Source: JAABVY01 sp964627935 (lineage in GTDB: Bacteria; Zixibacteria; MSB-5A5; JAABVY01). Taken from it: a stretch of 64,000 nt of DNA. Shown here in pieces: positions 50,746 through 60,132 of this stretch. The position numbers and the translations under genes are program-made. The notes beneath the pieces are model-generated. The model made no database searches. It worked only from the letters and a program-made list of their open reading frames with translations, and was not told the origin of the DNA. The DNA lies in assembly GCA_964627935.1 (NCBI GenBank), contig CAZVLB010000010.1, positions 1-64,000 of the forward strand, given 5' to 3'. The first letter of the stretch is position 1; each line of letters opens with the position of its first letter.

Positions 50746-53724
50746 CTAATAGCCCTCCGGCTTGATTATAATTCCGCGATGGCTGTGCCCGTTCATCTTG
50801 ACAATGATCGGCTTAGAAAAACGTATATGCCGCGTGAATTCCATCTCGTTGTCGGATTGCTGGCGTGAGAGCCAGGTCCAGTCGACCATTCCCCCACCGA
50901 AATATGAATTCACAGTAAAATAACCGACCATGAACGAAGTTATATTCTGGAAAAAATGCGTTCCCTGTGAGGGCACGACCTTGAATCCCTTGAAACCGGT
51001 TTCGACAATTACACGTGCACCAGATATCTGGTCCCAGGTAGCAGGTATACCCAGCCATGGATCGGAAGAACCCCAGCGTCCGACACCGATCAGCAAATAT
51101 GGCTTGCCCTTAGCAAGAAATTCGGCATTGAATTTGGCCACTTCCTCGGCCGCTTCACGCGATCTCGAGCGGTCAAATCGGGCCCGGTCGACAACAACGA
51201 CATCATAGATATTATCGATCACGCCATTGCCCAGCACCTGTGGTGAATGACAAATCAGGTTGTGCTCATCGTAATCATCGAGATTGAGCTCATCCGCTTC
51301 ATGGCTCTTGACCAATGGCCTGATTTGCAGAAAGGCAAATTCCTTCGGCTTGCCGGGCGGAGTCTTTAGGTTAACCGCGAATTCTATCTCAACCGGCGTA
51401 TTCATCCCCCAGCTTCCCATTTCCATGATCATGCTCAGGATTTCCGGCAAGGGAAAGAGCCTGTTTTTGAGAATCGGCGCAAATGTGACCATTCGAGCCC
51501 CCTTGCGCGAGAGACCATCGGTGATAGTATTATTCTCATGCGAATAGGTCGAGCCGACGTAGGTCAGGGTGCCGTCTTTTTCTGCTTTATCCAGACCGAA
51601 CCTGACCAGTTTCATCTCCTCATAATCCTCGGCGCTTTCGGCATGATCATTCATCTCCAGAGCATAGAACTCCTTTTGCGAATAATCCAATGTATCCTCG
51701 ACACTTGAGAACTGGATCACATGTCTTGGATAATGTGGAGAGAATCGAACAACCGATTCACCCTCGATGACGATTCTTCCCAGGCCCAGGCCGACCGCCG
51801 CGATACCATCAGCCGATTTCATGGGCGAGCTGGGATAAAAATTATGCGAACGGACGACCCCGGAGATATTGGGATAATAGCGGGAATCATACCTCGCACC
51901 CACAAGCCTCTGGATCAGCACCGCCATCTTTTCCTCTTCCAACCTGTATGGCGTAGCTCTGATATAGCTCTTGGCCAGGCTGCAATATGTGGAGGCATAG
52001 ACCAGCTTGATCGCATCCAGAAGATCCTTTAGCCGTTCCCTGCGATCGGCATTGTTATTGGGCAGCATATATGTAGAATAAATCCCGGCAAACGGCAGGT
52101 AACGTGAATCCTCCAGAAGCGATGATGACCTGACTGCCAGGGGATCGCGCATCAATCCCAGGTACTCTACCAGGTTGCGGACAACATCTTCGCTGAAATG
52201 ACCCTCGAGAAAACGTTTCTTGATCCTGTCATCATCATCTGTGCTTATTGCAAAATCACGCAGATCATTGTCCTTCATGAAGCGGTCAAATATATCGGTG
52301 CCAAGCACCAAAGATGGCGGAATGGATATCTCAACGCCCTCGAAGAAGTTGGTTAGCTTGAAATTGCTAATCAGCAGATTGACAAAGGCCAGTCCGCGGG
52401 CTTTGCCGCCCAATGATCCGCGACCGATCCGTGCAAATGTGGCCGGGCTGTTGAATGTGTCCGGGTCAAAATCGGAAATACTGCCCTGCAACCGTTCTTT
52501 GCGGAAATCGCGCATGGCCTTGATCAGAAAACTGCGCACATCTTCCAATGACTCGAAATCCTTGACCCGGCTGGGGCGCAAAAGGTCCGCCATCCAGAAC
52601 TCCGTACGCGTCTTCAGCCAGTTGGAGAAATGATTGCGTTCGGCATGAAATTTCAATGACTCAGCCGGAATCGTACGCAGCTTTTTCTCTAGTGTCTTGA
52701 GGTCATGAGCCCGGTCAACCTCCTTGCCGTTGGGCATACGGAATACAAAATCGCCAAAACTGAGATTTTCCACCATAAACCTCTGCAGATCATGCAGGAG
52801 CGTCGGCGATGATTTCATCAGGAGCGAGGCGCCCAGCTGTGTGGCAACTTTTTTGTAGCCCACGCTGTCGGTTTGCAGCAGCACCGGAATATCGAAATGC
52901 GAATCCTTGACCGCCCGGGCGAATTTTATGCCCGCTTCCGGGTCGGGCCTACCGTTGCGGGGAAACTCTATATCGGAAATCACACCGAGAACATATTCTT
53001 CATACTTCTGGTAGCACTCCCAGGCCTCTTCATAGGTCGAGCACAGGAGGATCTTGGGACGGGCCCTCATGCGCATCAGCCGGTCAGATATATTAATACC
53101 CTCGCTGATCAAGCTTTGTGAATGGCTCAGAAGCTCGGAATAAATAATCGGCAGAAAAGACGAGTAGTAGTTAACATTATCTTCGATCATCAGAATCGAC
53201 TGCACGCCGGCGGCCCGTGTATCCTCCGCTACATTAAAGCGATCCTCGATAAATTTGATGATCGAGAGCAGGATACGATGATCCCCCTGCCAGATGAAGA
53301 CCTTCTCGAAATCGCTCAAATCATAGCCGGAGAGCAGTTCATTGAGCTCGCGGTTTTCATAGGTAAGCAGAACGACAGGTATCGAGGGCCGGCTCTTCCT
53401 GATAGCCTTGGCCAGGTCGAGTGCATGCATGTCGCCGATGTTCATGGTGGTTATGACCAGGTCGAAATGGCTATGCTCCTCAATATATCTAATTGCCCCC
53501 TTGCCATTGGATACCCTGGTCAGACGGGGTGCCTGGCTCAGGTTGAATTCATGGTAGCCGGAGAGAATCATCTCATACAGGTGCCCATCCTCTTCCAGGA
53601 TAAATGAGTCGTACAATGATGATACCAGCAGGATGTCGCGAACACGGTATTTCATCAGATTCTGAAAAATCTGAAACCGGCTCATTTCACCGCGGTTTTT
53701 TAAGATTCCCGAAAAATTGTTCAT
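50746..53724 (-). CDS. Receiver-receiver-PPDK_N (ATP-grasp) fusion protein
   Basis: This 992-residue protein has a first receiver-like domain (about 28-165) lacking the acidic pocket: the phosphoacceptor position is Thr93 and the usual DD is SS. A second receiver (about 175-318) is complete, with E181/D182, D251 in VISDIEFP and K304. A PEP-synthase/PPDK-type ATP-grasp region follows (about 435-830: GSLGGKARGLAF, RDPLAVRSSSLLEDSRYLPFAGIYSTY, EIEFAVN ... FLQIRPLV), then a conserved C-terminal domain (about 860-992). The phosphohistidine and PEP-binding domains of true PEP synthase are missing. It may phosphorylate an unknown partner in response to a phosphorelay. The substrate is unknown. Confidence 0.8.
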   Translation of the reverse strand: MNNFSGILKNRGEMSRFQIFQNLMKYRVRDILLVSSLYDSFILEEDGHLYEMILSGYHEFNLSQAPRLTRVSNGKGAIRYIEEHSHFDLVITTMNIGDMHALDLAKAIRKSRPSIPVVLLTYENRELNELLSGYDLSDFEKVFIWQGDHRILLSIIKFIEDRFNVAEDTRAAGVQSILMIEDNVNYYSSFLPIIYSELLSHSQSLISEGINISDRLMRMRARPKILLCSTYEEAWECYQKYEEYVLGVISDIEFPRNGRPDPEAGIKFARAVKDSHFDIPVLLQTDSVGYKKVATQLGASLLMKSSPTLLHDLQRFMVENLSFGDFVFRMPNGKEVDRAHDLKTLEKKLRTIPAESLKFHAERNHFSNWLKTRTEFWMADLLRPSRVKDFESLEDVRSFLIKAMRDFRKERLQGSISDFDPDTFNSPATFARIGRGSLGGKARGLAFVNLLISNFKLTNFFEGVEISIPPSLVLGTDIFDRFMKDNDLRDFAISTDDDDRIKKRFLEGHFSEDVVRNLVEYLGLMRDPLAVRSSSLLEDSRYLPFAGIYSTYMLPNNNADRRERLKDLLDAIKLVYASTYCSLAKSYIRATPYRLEEEKMAVLIQRLVGARYDSRYYPNISGVVRSHNFYPSSPMKSADGIAAVGLGLGRIVIEGESVVRFSPHYPRHVIQFSSVEDTLDYSQKEFYALEMNDHAESAEDYEEMKLVRFGLDKAEKDGTLTYVGSTYSHENNTITDGLSRKGARMVTFAPILKNRLFPLPEILSMIMEMGSWGMNTPVEIEFAVNLKTPPGKPKEFAFLQIRPLVKSHEADELNLDDYDEHNLICHSPQVLGNGVIDNIYDVVVVDRARFDRSRSREAAEEVAKFNAEFLAKGKPYLLIGVGRWGSSDPWLGIPATWDQISGARVIVETGFKGFKVVPSQGTHFFQNITSFMVGYFTVNSYFGGGMVDWTWLSRQQSDNEMEFTRHIRFSKPIIVKMNGHSHRGIIIKPEGY

Positions 53725-53786
53725 TGATCCTCTATTTATACTTCGCCAGAGAGGGCCGTGATTTTTAACTCCCGGTTTAAAATATG

Positions 53787-53815
53787 AAACGGAGTGGAAA
53801 TTTCCACTCCGTTTT
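53787..53815. terminator. Terminator after gdhA, bidirectional palindrome
   Basis: AAACGGAGTGGAAA is followed directly by its exact inverted copy TTTCCACTCCGTTT (53801-53814), with T-rich sequence on both sides. It lies between gdhA and the downstream receiver/ATP-grasp gene on the minus strand, insulating the two. Confidence 0.8.
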
Positions 53816-53840
53816 TGATATCAAAGCGATGTTTTTGCGA

Positions 53841-55199
53841 TTAGATCAAGCCCTGATCGATCATGGCATCGGCGACTTTGATGAAACCGGCGATATTGGC
53901 GCCGTTAACATAGTTACCGGAAGTTCCAAAGTGCTCGGAAGCTTCAACACAGGCACTGTGGATCGATTTCATGATCAGGTTGAGGCGATTGTCGACTTCC
54001 TCACGGGTCCAGCTGTAGCGCATGCTGTTCTGAGCCATCTCAAGACCTGAAACAGCCACACCGCCGGCATTGGCAGCCTTGCCGGGACCATAAAGAATGC
54101 CTTTCTCCACAAACAGCTTAACACCCTCGGGAACTGTAGGCATATTGGCACCTTCGGAAACCACATAAACGCCGCCATCCAGCAGATTCTGGGCATCCTT
54201 GGCGTTTATTTCATTCTGCGTGGCACTCGGGAAGGCGCAGTCGGCCTTGTGGCTCCAGAGTGGATTGTGGTCACGGTTGGGATCGACCGGTGTATAGGTA
54301 GCATTCTTGTATTCTTCGACATACTCTTTGATACGGCCGCGACGGTTGTTCTTGAGATCCATGATGTAATCCAGCTTCTTGCGATCGATACCTTCTTCAT
54401 CATAGACATAACCGCCGGAATCTGAAACGGTGACAATCTTGGCGCCCAGCTCGAGCAGCTTTTCAGTAGTGTACTGGAACACATTACCGGAACCGGAGAC
54501 CAGGCAGGTCTTGCCTTCCAGGCTCTCGCCACGAGTGGCCAGCATTTCCTGGGCGAAATAGACCGCACCATAGCCTGTGGCCTCGGGACGAATAAGTGAA
54601 CCGCCCCAGTTGGTGCCCTTACCGGTCAGAACGCCGGTGAATTCATTGCGCAGCTTGCGGTACTGGCCAAAGAGAAATCCGATTTCACGACCGCCCACGC
54701 CGATATCGCCGGCGGGAACGTCAGTGTTGGGGCCGATATGACGGAACAGCTCACTCATGAAACTCTGGCAGAAACGCATAACCTCATTGTCGCTCTTGCC
54801 CTTGGGGTCGAAATCGGAACCGCCTTTGCCTCCACCCATGGGCAGGGTGGTCAGGCTGTTTTTGAAAACCTGTTCAAAGGCCAGAAACTTGAGGATACCG
54901 AGGTTGACCGAAGGATGGAAACGCAGGCCGCCTTTGTAGGGGCCGATTGCGCTGTTCATCTCAACACGGAAGCCACGGTTGACCTGTACCTCACCCTGAT
55001 CATCCATCCAGGGCACACGGAACATGATTACACGTTCGGGCTCGATAATTCTCTCGAGAATCTTATGCTGTCTGTATTCCGGATATTTGTCCAGCACCAG
55101 TTCGAGTGATTCGACTACTTCATGGGTTGCCTGATGAAATTCGGGTTCGGCCGGATTTTTGGCCTTGACCTGCATCATAATCTCGTCGACGAAAGACAT
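53841..55199 (-). CDS. gdhA: NADP-type glutamate dehydrogenase
   Basis: This is 452 residues from the ATG at 55199, with GGAG six bases upstream; an in-frame TTG at 55202 is less likely. The family is clear: NSAIGPYKGGLRFHPSVNLGILKFLAFEQVFKN, the catalytic lysine segment LPMGGGKGGSDFDPKGKSD, PAGDIGVGGREIGFLFGQYRK, and the nucleotide segment CLVSGSGNVFQYTTEKLLELGAKI. It belongs to the hexameric roughly 450-residue group that assimilates ammonia into 2-oxoglutarate with NADPH. It is monocistronic. Confidence 0.95.
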   Translation of the reverse strand: MSFVDEIMMQVKAKNPAEPEFHQATHEVVESLELVLDKYPEYRQHKILERIIEPERVIMFRVPWMDDQGEVQVNRGFRVEMNSAIGPYKGGLRFHPSVNLGILKFLAFEQVFKNSLTTLPMGGGKGGSDFDPKGKSDNEVMRFCQSFMSELFRHIGPNTDVPAGDIGVGGREIGFLFGQYRKLRNEFTGVLTGKGTNWGGSLIRPEATGYGAVYFAQEMLATRGESLEGKTCLVSGSGNVFQYTTEKLLELGAKIVTVSDSGGYVYDEEGIDRKKLDYIMDLKNNRRGRIKEYVEEYKNATYTPVDPNRDHNPLWSHKADCAFPSATQNEINAKDAQNLLDGGVYVVSEGANMPTVPEGVKLFVEKGILYGPGKAANAGGVAVSGLEMAQNSMRYSWTREEVDNRLNLIMKSIHSACVEASEHFGTSGNYVNGANIAGFIKVADAMIDQGLI

Positions 55200-55392
55200 C
55201 AAAAACTCCTTAAGTTAAAATTTTGGTTTAGCTTTCAAAATCACTTAATCCGCAGATTATTTCTCATACCATCTCATAATTAATATAAATTGATGGAAAA
55301 ATCGTGCAATCGGGCAAAGTATGTATTTGGAGAGGGGAAACCTACCAGACGGGTCAAATAAATTTTAAATAAGTGTATTAGCAGTCAATAGT

Positions 55393-56055
55393 TTACAATT
55401 CTGTCATACGATTTCGTATACAGTATTTCACTATATCGGTAACATTGCGGGCCTTGAGCTTCTTCATAATTGAAGCGCGATGAGTTTCAGCGGTTTTGGG
55501 GCTGATATTCAGTATATCGGCCGACTCTTTTGTGGAATAACCATCCGCCAGCAGACGGGCCAGTTCCTTCTCACGCGGGGTCATAAGCCCGCCGGCCCTC
55601 TGGGTATCGAGATGCGCGTTGACATAAGTATCCACCAGGTCAGAGCCGATTGTGCCGGAGATATAGTAATCACCATGGGCAACCTTCCTGATCGCATAGC
55701 AGAGATCATCGAAATCGCAGTCCTTCAGCAAGAATCCCCGTCCGCCGCTTTCAAACGCCTCGCGCACAAACTCCTCATTATGCACGGATGCCAGAAAAAG
55801 GATTTCGGCGCGGTTGTCGACCGAACGGATTCGGCGAGAAACGGAGGCGCCATTAAGTACCGGCAAAAGATTTTCGATAATGAGTACATCCGGTTTTAGG
55901 CTCAATGTCAGATCAATGGCCTCATTACCGTCACCGGTATCACCCACGACTTCGATATCATGACGCTCGTTCAACAGTGCCGCCAGACCTTTGCGAAACA
56001 AACTCTGGCCATCGGCAAGCAGTACCTTTATTATCCGGTTAGGATTGCGTATCAT
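55393..56055 (-). CDS. NarL/LuxR-type response regulator with Glu at the phosphoacceptor site
   Basis: This 220-residue protein has a receiver domain (about 9-125) and a LuxR helix-turn-helix (about 150-215, TPREKELARLLADGYSTKESADILNISPKTAETHRASIMKKL). Where the phosphorylated Asp is expected (PDVLIIENLLPVLNG), residue 61 is Glu, and the N-terminal acidic pair is DG rather than DD. The conserved Lys in GFLLKDCD is kept. It may therefore act constitutively or through a non-phosphorylation signal. No kinase gene is adjacent. Confidence 0.9.
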   Translation of the reverse strand: MIRNPNRIIKVLLADGQSLFRKGLAALLNERHDIEVVGDTGDGNEAIDLTLSLKPDVLIIENLLPVLNGASVSRRIRSVDNRAEILFLASVHNEEFVREAFESGGRGFLLKDCDFDDLCYAIRKVAHGDYYISGTIGSDLVDTYVNAHLDTQRAGGLMTPREKELARLLADGYSTKESADILNISPKTAETHRASIMKKLKARNVTDIVKYCIRNRMTEL

Positions 56056-56213
56056 TAATGCTCACTCCGTTCCAGCCTGATTATAACAACGAATGCTGAT
56101 ATTGTCATCTGATTTTCCCTCTTGACATTGATTTTGCGGCTTTTTTCGAATATTCTATCGTTTCGCATGATGATCATGGAGCATTTAAAATTGATTAGGA
56201 TGAATAAAATTTA

Positions 56214-56242
56214 TTGACAACCTCGAAAAAAAGCATTTTTAT
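56214..56242 (+). promoter_or_regulatory. Candidate promoter of the exporter leader
   Basis: A consensus TTGACA (56214-56219), 17 bases and TTTTAT (56237-56242) precede the leader peptide and attenuator. The -10 box is a moderate match. The leader transcript would be about 250 nt. Confidence 0.5.
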
Positions 56243-56308
56243 GAAACCCAATGCAAGAATGATACGTACATATCGGAATAATTTATGATCGAAGGAGAAT
56301 GCTGTTTA

Positions 56309-56386
56309 ATGCTCAGCAATCAGTTTACATATATTTCAGGACTTATTAATGCAAAACCCGCGGGCGGAGGTGTCATCTATATGTGA
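56309..56386 (+). CDS. Putative 25-residue leader peptide
   Basis: This ATG-to-TGA frame encodes 25 residues beginning MLSNQFTYISG and ending GGGVIYM. GAAGGAG lies about 11 bases upstream. An alternative ATG at 56299 is too close to that site. Its last codons form the 5' arm of the antiterminator-like stem, and its stop codon lies in the 9-bp apical hairpin. The position suggests a regulatory peptide whose translation, not its sequence, matters. Without homologues its reality is uncertain. Confidence 0.5.
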   Translation: MLSNQFTYISGLINAKPAGGGVIYM

Positions 56387-56448
56387 TTTTTTTCACATAT
56401 AATCCTCTTTCAGCCCGCCGGCAGCAGAATTCGGCGGGTTTTTATTTT
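56360..56448 (+). promoter_or_regulatory. Attenuator: mutually exclusive antiterminator and terminator hairpins
   Basis: Stem B pairs 56360-56365 with 56413-56418 and 56367-56370 with 56404-56407, enclosing a perfect 9-bp hairpin (56378-56386 with 56393-56401). Terminator C pairs CCCGCCG (56414-56420) with CGGCGGG (56432-56438) and runs into TTTTTATTTT. B and C both need 56414-56418, so only one can form. C lies about 55 bases before the exporter start. Confidence 0.65.
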
Positions 56449-56502
56449 CTACCCGCCCGTTAGACTGGCTACAGGTTAAACTATATACCAAGTGGGTTTA
56501 TC

Positions 56503-58314
56503 ATGAACAACGAGCTTTATCAGAATGAAGAGATCACTGCCGAGGAGCAGGAGATCAATTCGCGCCAGGCATTCGGAAAACTGATTCCGTTACTGAAAGG
56601 TCATTTCTGGGGACTTATGTTCTGCCTGTTTTTACTGGCCGGCGCCACGGCAACATCGCTTTACTGGCCGATTCTGATGAAAAACGCCATTGATGTCAAT
56701 ATCGCCCAGGGCGATTTCGACGGCCTTTTGACAACCGTGTTGATAATCGGCCTGTTGCAGGCAATTACGATAGTGTTTCAGTTTACACAGCGCATCAAGC
56801 TCGAAATTATCGGCCAGGACCTGATGCTGAAGCTCAAGAAGATGCTTTTTGAGCATGTTCTCAAACTGAATATATCATTTTTTGATAAAAATCCGGTCGG
56901 ACGGCTGATGGCCAGGATTGAGTCGGATACGGAATCGCTGCGCCTCCTGTTCACACATACTGTCGTGCTGATAATCGGCGATCTGCTTTTGATTAGCGGT
57001 ATTTTCACGATCATGTTCATTTACAGCTGGCGGCTGGCACTGATCCTGTTTTCAATCGTGCCGATTGTCGTATTCCTGACGGTCATCTTCGAGCGGCGCA
57101 CCACCCCGCATTTTCTGGAGGTGCGCAAAAAAATGGCCGAGGTAACGGCGACATTGACCGAGTTCCTGCACGGCATGTCAATCATCCAGATCTTTCATCG
57201 GGGTGAATATGCACGCCGCAAGGTCAACAAGGTCAATGAACTGAAATTCAAGGAGGACCGCTTCGTAAATATCGCGGTGGTGGTTTATTTCAATACGGTC
57301 TTCCTGTTCGAGGCTGTGATGATCGCCCTGACGCTGTTCTTTGGCGCCATGTGGATTCAGACCGGACGGATTACTGTGGGTACGATCAGCATGTTTATCA
57401 TCCTGATCTGGCGTTCATTCGAACCAATCTACAGGACCTCCGAGCAGCTGGCCAATATCCAGAAAGCGATTGCCGGATCGAAACGAATATTCGCGCTTCT
57501 GTCGAATAACGATTTCATGACAGATCCGGAGAAACCGGCCAAATGGGACGGCCTTAAAGAGGCTATAAGGTTCGAGAATGTATGGTTCTCATATACCAAT
57601 GATGACAACTGGGCATTGAAAGATGTCAGTTTTGAAATCCCGGCCGGAACCAGCGCGGCCCTGGCAGGGGTGACCGGCGGCGGTAAATCAACGGTTATCT
57701 CGCTGCTTCTGAGATATTATGATCCGCAAAAGGGTCGGATCACTGTCGACGGCATCGATATCCGTCAGATTCCACGCGATGTGCTGAGGCGCAGATTTGC
57801 CCTGGTTTTGCAGGACATACTGCTCTTCCCCGACAATGTCAAAAACAACATCTCGCTGGAATCGAAGGATATCCCCGAAAAGCGTATCTACGAGGCGGCC
57901 CGTGTGGTCGAGGCCGACAGCTTTATCCGCAGGCTTCCGCAGGGATATGAAACCGAGGTATCCGAGAAAGGTGCCAATTTCAGCCGCGGTGAAAGGCAGC
58001 TTCTGTCATTCGCGCGGGCACTGGTGACCGATCCGGATGTGCTTCTGCTGGATGAGGCTACCAGTTCGGTGGATCCGGACACGGAGCGGACAATCCAGAA
58101 CTCCATGCGCAAGCTGATGAAGGGCCGCACCTCACTGGTTATCGCCCACCGGCTGGCGACAATTCTGGATGTTGATCAGATACTGGTGATTCGCCGCGGA
58201 GAAATTATCGAACGCGGCACCCATACAGACTTGATTTTGCAGAATGGCTATTATTCGAAACTGTTCCATTTGCAGTTCAAGCATTCAAACGGAGTATTGA
58301 AAGATGTTGGATAA
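56503..58314 (+). CDS. Heterodimeric ABC exporter subunit 1 (canonical Walker B)
   Basis: This 603-residue half transporter has six transmembrane helices (about 35-320) and a nucleotide-binding domain with Walker A GVTGGGKST (389-397), Q-loop LQDILLF, signature FSRGERQLLSFARAL instead of LSGGQ, and Walker B LLLDEATSS with catalytic Glu518. It overlaps the second subunit gene by 11 bases. Paired with that subunit it forms one consensus and one degenerate ATP site, as in BmrCD, LmrCD and TM287/288 multidrug exporters. The leader upstream suggests induction by translation stress. Confidence 0.92.
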   Translation: MNNELYQNEEITAEEQEINSRQAFGKLIPLLKGHFWGLMFCLFLLAGATATSLYWPILMKNAIDVNIAQGDFDGLLTTVLIIGLLQAITIVFQFTQRIKLEIIGQDLMLKLKKMLFEHVLKLNISFFDKNPVGRLMARIESDTESLRLLFTHTVVLIIGDLLLISGIFTIMFIYSWRLALILFSIVPIVVFLTVIFERRTTPHFLEVRKKMAEVTATLTEFLHGMSIIQIFHRGEYARRKVNKVNELKFKEDRFVNIAVVVYFNTVFLFEAVMIALTLFFGAMWIQTGRITVGTISMFIILIWRSFEPIYRTSEQLANIQKAIAGSKRIFALLSNNDFMTDPEKPAKWDGLKEAIRFENVWFSYTNDDNWALKDVSFEIPAGTSAALAGVTGGGKSTVISLLLRYYDPQKGRITVDGIDIRQIPRDVLRRRFALVLQDILLFPDNVKNNISLESKDIPEKRIYEAARVVEADSFIRRLPQGYETEVSEKGANFSRGERQLLSFARALVTDPDVLLLDEATSSVDPDTERTIQNSMRKLMKGRTSLVIAHRLATILDVDQILVIRRGEIIERGTHTDLILQNGYYSKLFHLQFKHSNGVLKDVG

Positions 58315-60100
58315 AATAAAATGGCTGTGGAGATATTACCGCAATTACGGCTATGTGCTGGCGGTTCTATTGATCCTGACACCGGTTCAGGCCGCATTCC
58401 AGGTGGCAATTCCGAGGATGATAGAATACACGGTCGATTTCGTGAAGACCGGAAGTGTCCCGGCCTCGGATATTCCGCAATGGCTGAATGGTATCGGCGA
58501 GGGCATGGGCCTCTTGACGGCGGCGACATTTGCCCTGACCCTGGTTGTCATGGCGGTCATTGCCGGGATATTGTACATGTTCGTGCAGAGTCACCGGGCC
58601 TGGATGAATATGCGTATTGACTGGATGGCTCGTCAGAATGCATTCGACAGCATATCTAAAAAGGGCCCGGATTTCTTCAACAAGTATCGCACCGGCGACC
58701 TGGTGACACGCATGACTGACGATGTCGAGACTAAGCTGGCCTGGTTTGCCTGTTCGGGCATTTTCAGGTTCTATGAAGCTGTCGTATTTGTGATCTTCAC
58801 GCTGGCCATGATGGTTACTATCGATCCGATGCTGACCCTGATGTCGGCCGGACCATTGCCGATCCTGATTTTGATCTTTTTCAAGAGTGCCTCGATACTG
58901 GACAGGCGCTATGAACATCTTCAGAGCAGGATCTCCAATTTCAATGATGTCATCGAGGCCTGCTTTACAGGCATTCGCGTGGTCAAGGCCTATGTCAAGG
59001 AGAAGATGCAGAAGGAGAAATTCGATCAGTCCATCCGCGACCGTCGCGAGGCCGAAATCTCGGCTATCAAGGCCACGACTATAGTCGACTCGCTGTATAT
59101 GTATATCTGGCAGTTCGGTGTGATAATAGTTCTGCTGGCCGGCGGTTATATGGTTATCAACGCCAACCTGTCGCTGGGTAAGCTGGTGGCATTCATATAC
59201 TATGTTGTCTACCTGATCTTCCCCATGTTCGACATCGGGCAGTTCCTGGTCAAATCCAGGCAGTCAGCAGTATCGATCAACCGTCTGCAGGAAATCGAGC
59301 AGGCCCCGGTCATGGTATCTGAAAATGGTTCCAAACCGGTCACAGGTAACATCAGCGGAGATATCGACTATGATCATGTCTCGTTTAAGTTTCCGGACAG
59401 CCGGCGCAATATCATAGACGATATAAACCTGGATATAAAACCGGGCCAGACAATTGCCATCGTCGGTAAGGTCGGTTCGGGTAAAAGCTGGCTGGTTAAT
59501 ATGATACCACGGCTGGTAGATCCGACCGGCGGCAAGTTATCTGTCGATGGCCGTGAACTGAGGAAATACAAGCTGAAGGACCTGCGTGCGCAGATCGGCT
59601 ATGTGCCGCAGGAGCCGGTGCTGTTTTCCGATACGGTACGCAACAATATTCTTTTCGGCCGTGAGGGAATCGACCAGGCCACTCTCGAATGGGCGGTCGA
59701 GGTCTCGCAGTTGGAAAACGAAATCAGGGCCTTACCCAATGGTCTGGATACGTTTATCGGTACACGTGGGATGTCGATTTCCGGCGGCCAGAAGCAACGT
59801 CTGGCGCTGGCACGGGCTCTGGCCGGAAAACCGCAGATCCTGATTCTGGATGATTGCACTTCGGCCCTGGATTCCCGTACCGAGGCAGCATTGTGGGGAC
59901 GGTTACATGAGGTCATGCCGGATATGACCACGATTCTGATTACCCACAGGCCGGATACACTGGAGGCCGCGGATATGATCTATGTGCTCGAGGACGGCAA
60001 AATCGTGCAGAGCGGCAAACATGACAGGCTGCGTAAAGAAGAGGGCCCCTATGCGCGAATCTACAGACGCTATCTGCTGGCTGAAGAGGTTATATCATAA
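58304..60100 (+). CDS. Heterodimeric ABC exporter subunit 2 (degenerate Walker B)
   Basis: This 598-residue half transporter has six transmembrane helices (about 15-315) and a nucleotide-binding domain with Walker A GKVGSGKSW, Q-loop VPQEPVLFSD and a full signature SISGGQKQRLALARAL. Walker B is ILDDCTSALD, with Asp517 replacing the catalytic Glu. The degenerate site combines this Walker B with the altered FSRGE signature of subunit 1, and the consensus site combines the two good halves. That is the asymmetric pattern of heterodimeric drug or lipid exporters. A strong terminator follows. Confidence 0.92.
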   Translation: MLDKIKWLWRYYRNYGYVLAVLLILTPVQAAFQVAIPRMIEYTVDFVKTGSVPASDIPQWLNGIGEGMGLLTAATFALTLVVMAVIAGILYMFVQSHRAWMNMRIDWMARQNAFDSISKKGPDFFNKYRTGDLVTRMTDDVETKLAWFACSGIFRFYEAVVFVIFTLAMMVTIDPMLTLMSAGPLPILILIFFKSASILDRRYEHLQSRISNFNDVIEACFTGIRVVKAYVKEKMQKEKFDQSIRDRREAEISAIKATTIVDSLYMYIWQFGVIIVLLAGGYMVINANLSLGKLVAFIYYVVYLIFPMFDIGQFLVKSRQSAVSINRLQEIEQAPVMVSENGSKPVTGNISGDIDYDHVSFKFPDSRRNIIDDINLDIKPGQTIAIVGKVGSGKSWLVNMIPRLVDPTGGKLSVDGRELRKYKLKDLRAQIGYVPQEPVLFSDTVRNNILFGREGIDQATLEWAVEVSQLENEIRALPNGLDTFIGTRGMSISGGQKQRLALARALAGKPQILILDDCTSALDSRTEAALWGRLHEVMPDMTTILITHRPDTLEAADMIYVLEDGKIVQSGKHDRLRKEEGPYARIYRRYLLAEEVIS

Positions 60101-60103
60101 ATA

Positions 60104-60132
60104 AAAAGTCCGGTTTAGCACCGGACTTTTTT
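60104..60132. terminator. Bidirectional terminator after the ABC exporter
   Basis: AAAAGTCCGG (60104-60113) and CCGGACTTTT (60121-60130) form a 10-bp stem with a 7-base loop and T-runs on both strands, serving the exporter and the convergent HAD gene. Confidence 0.9.
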
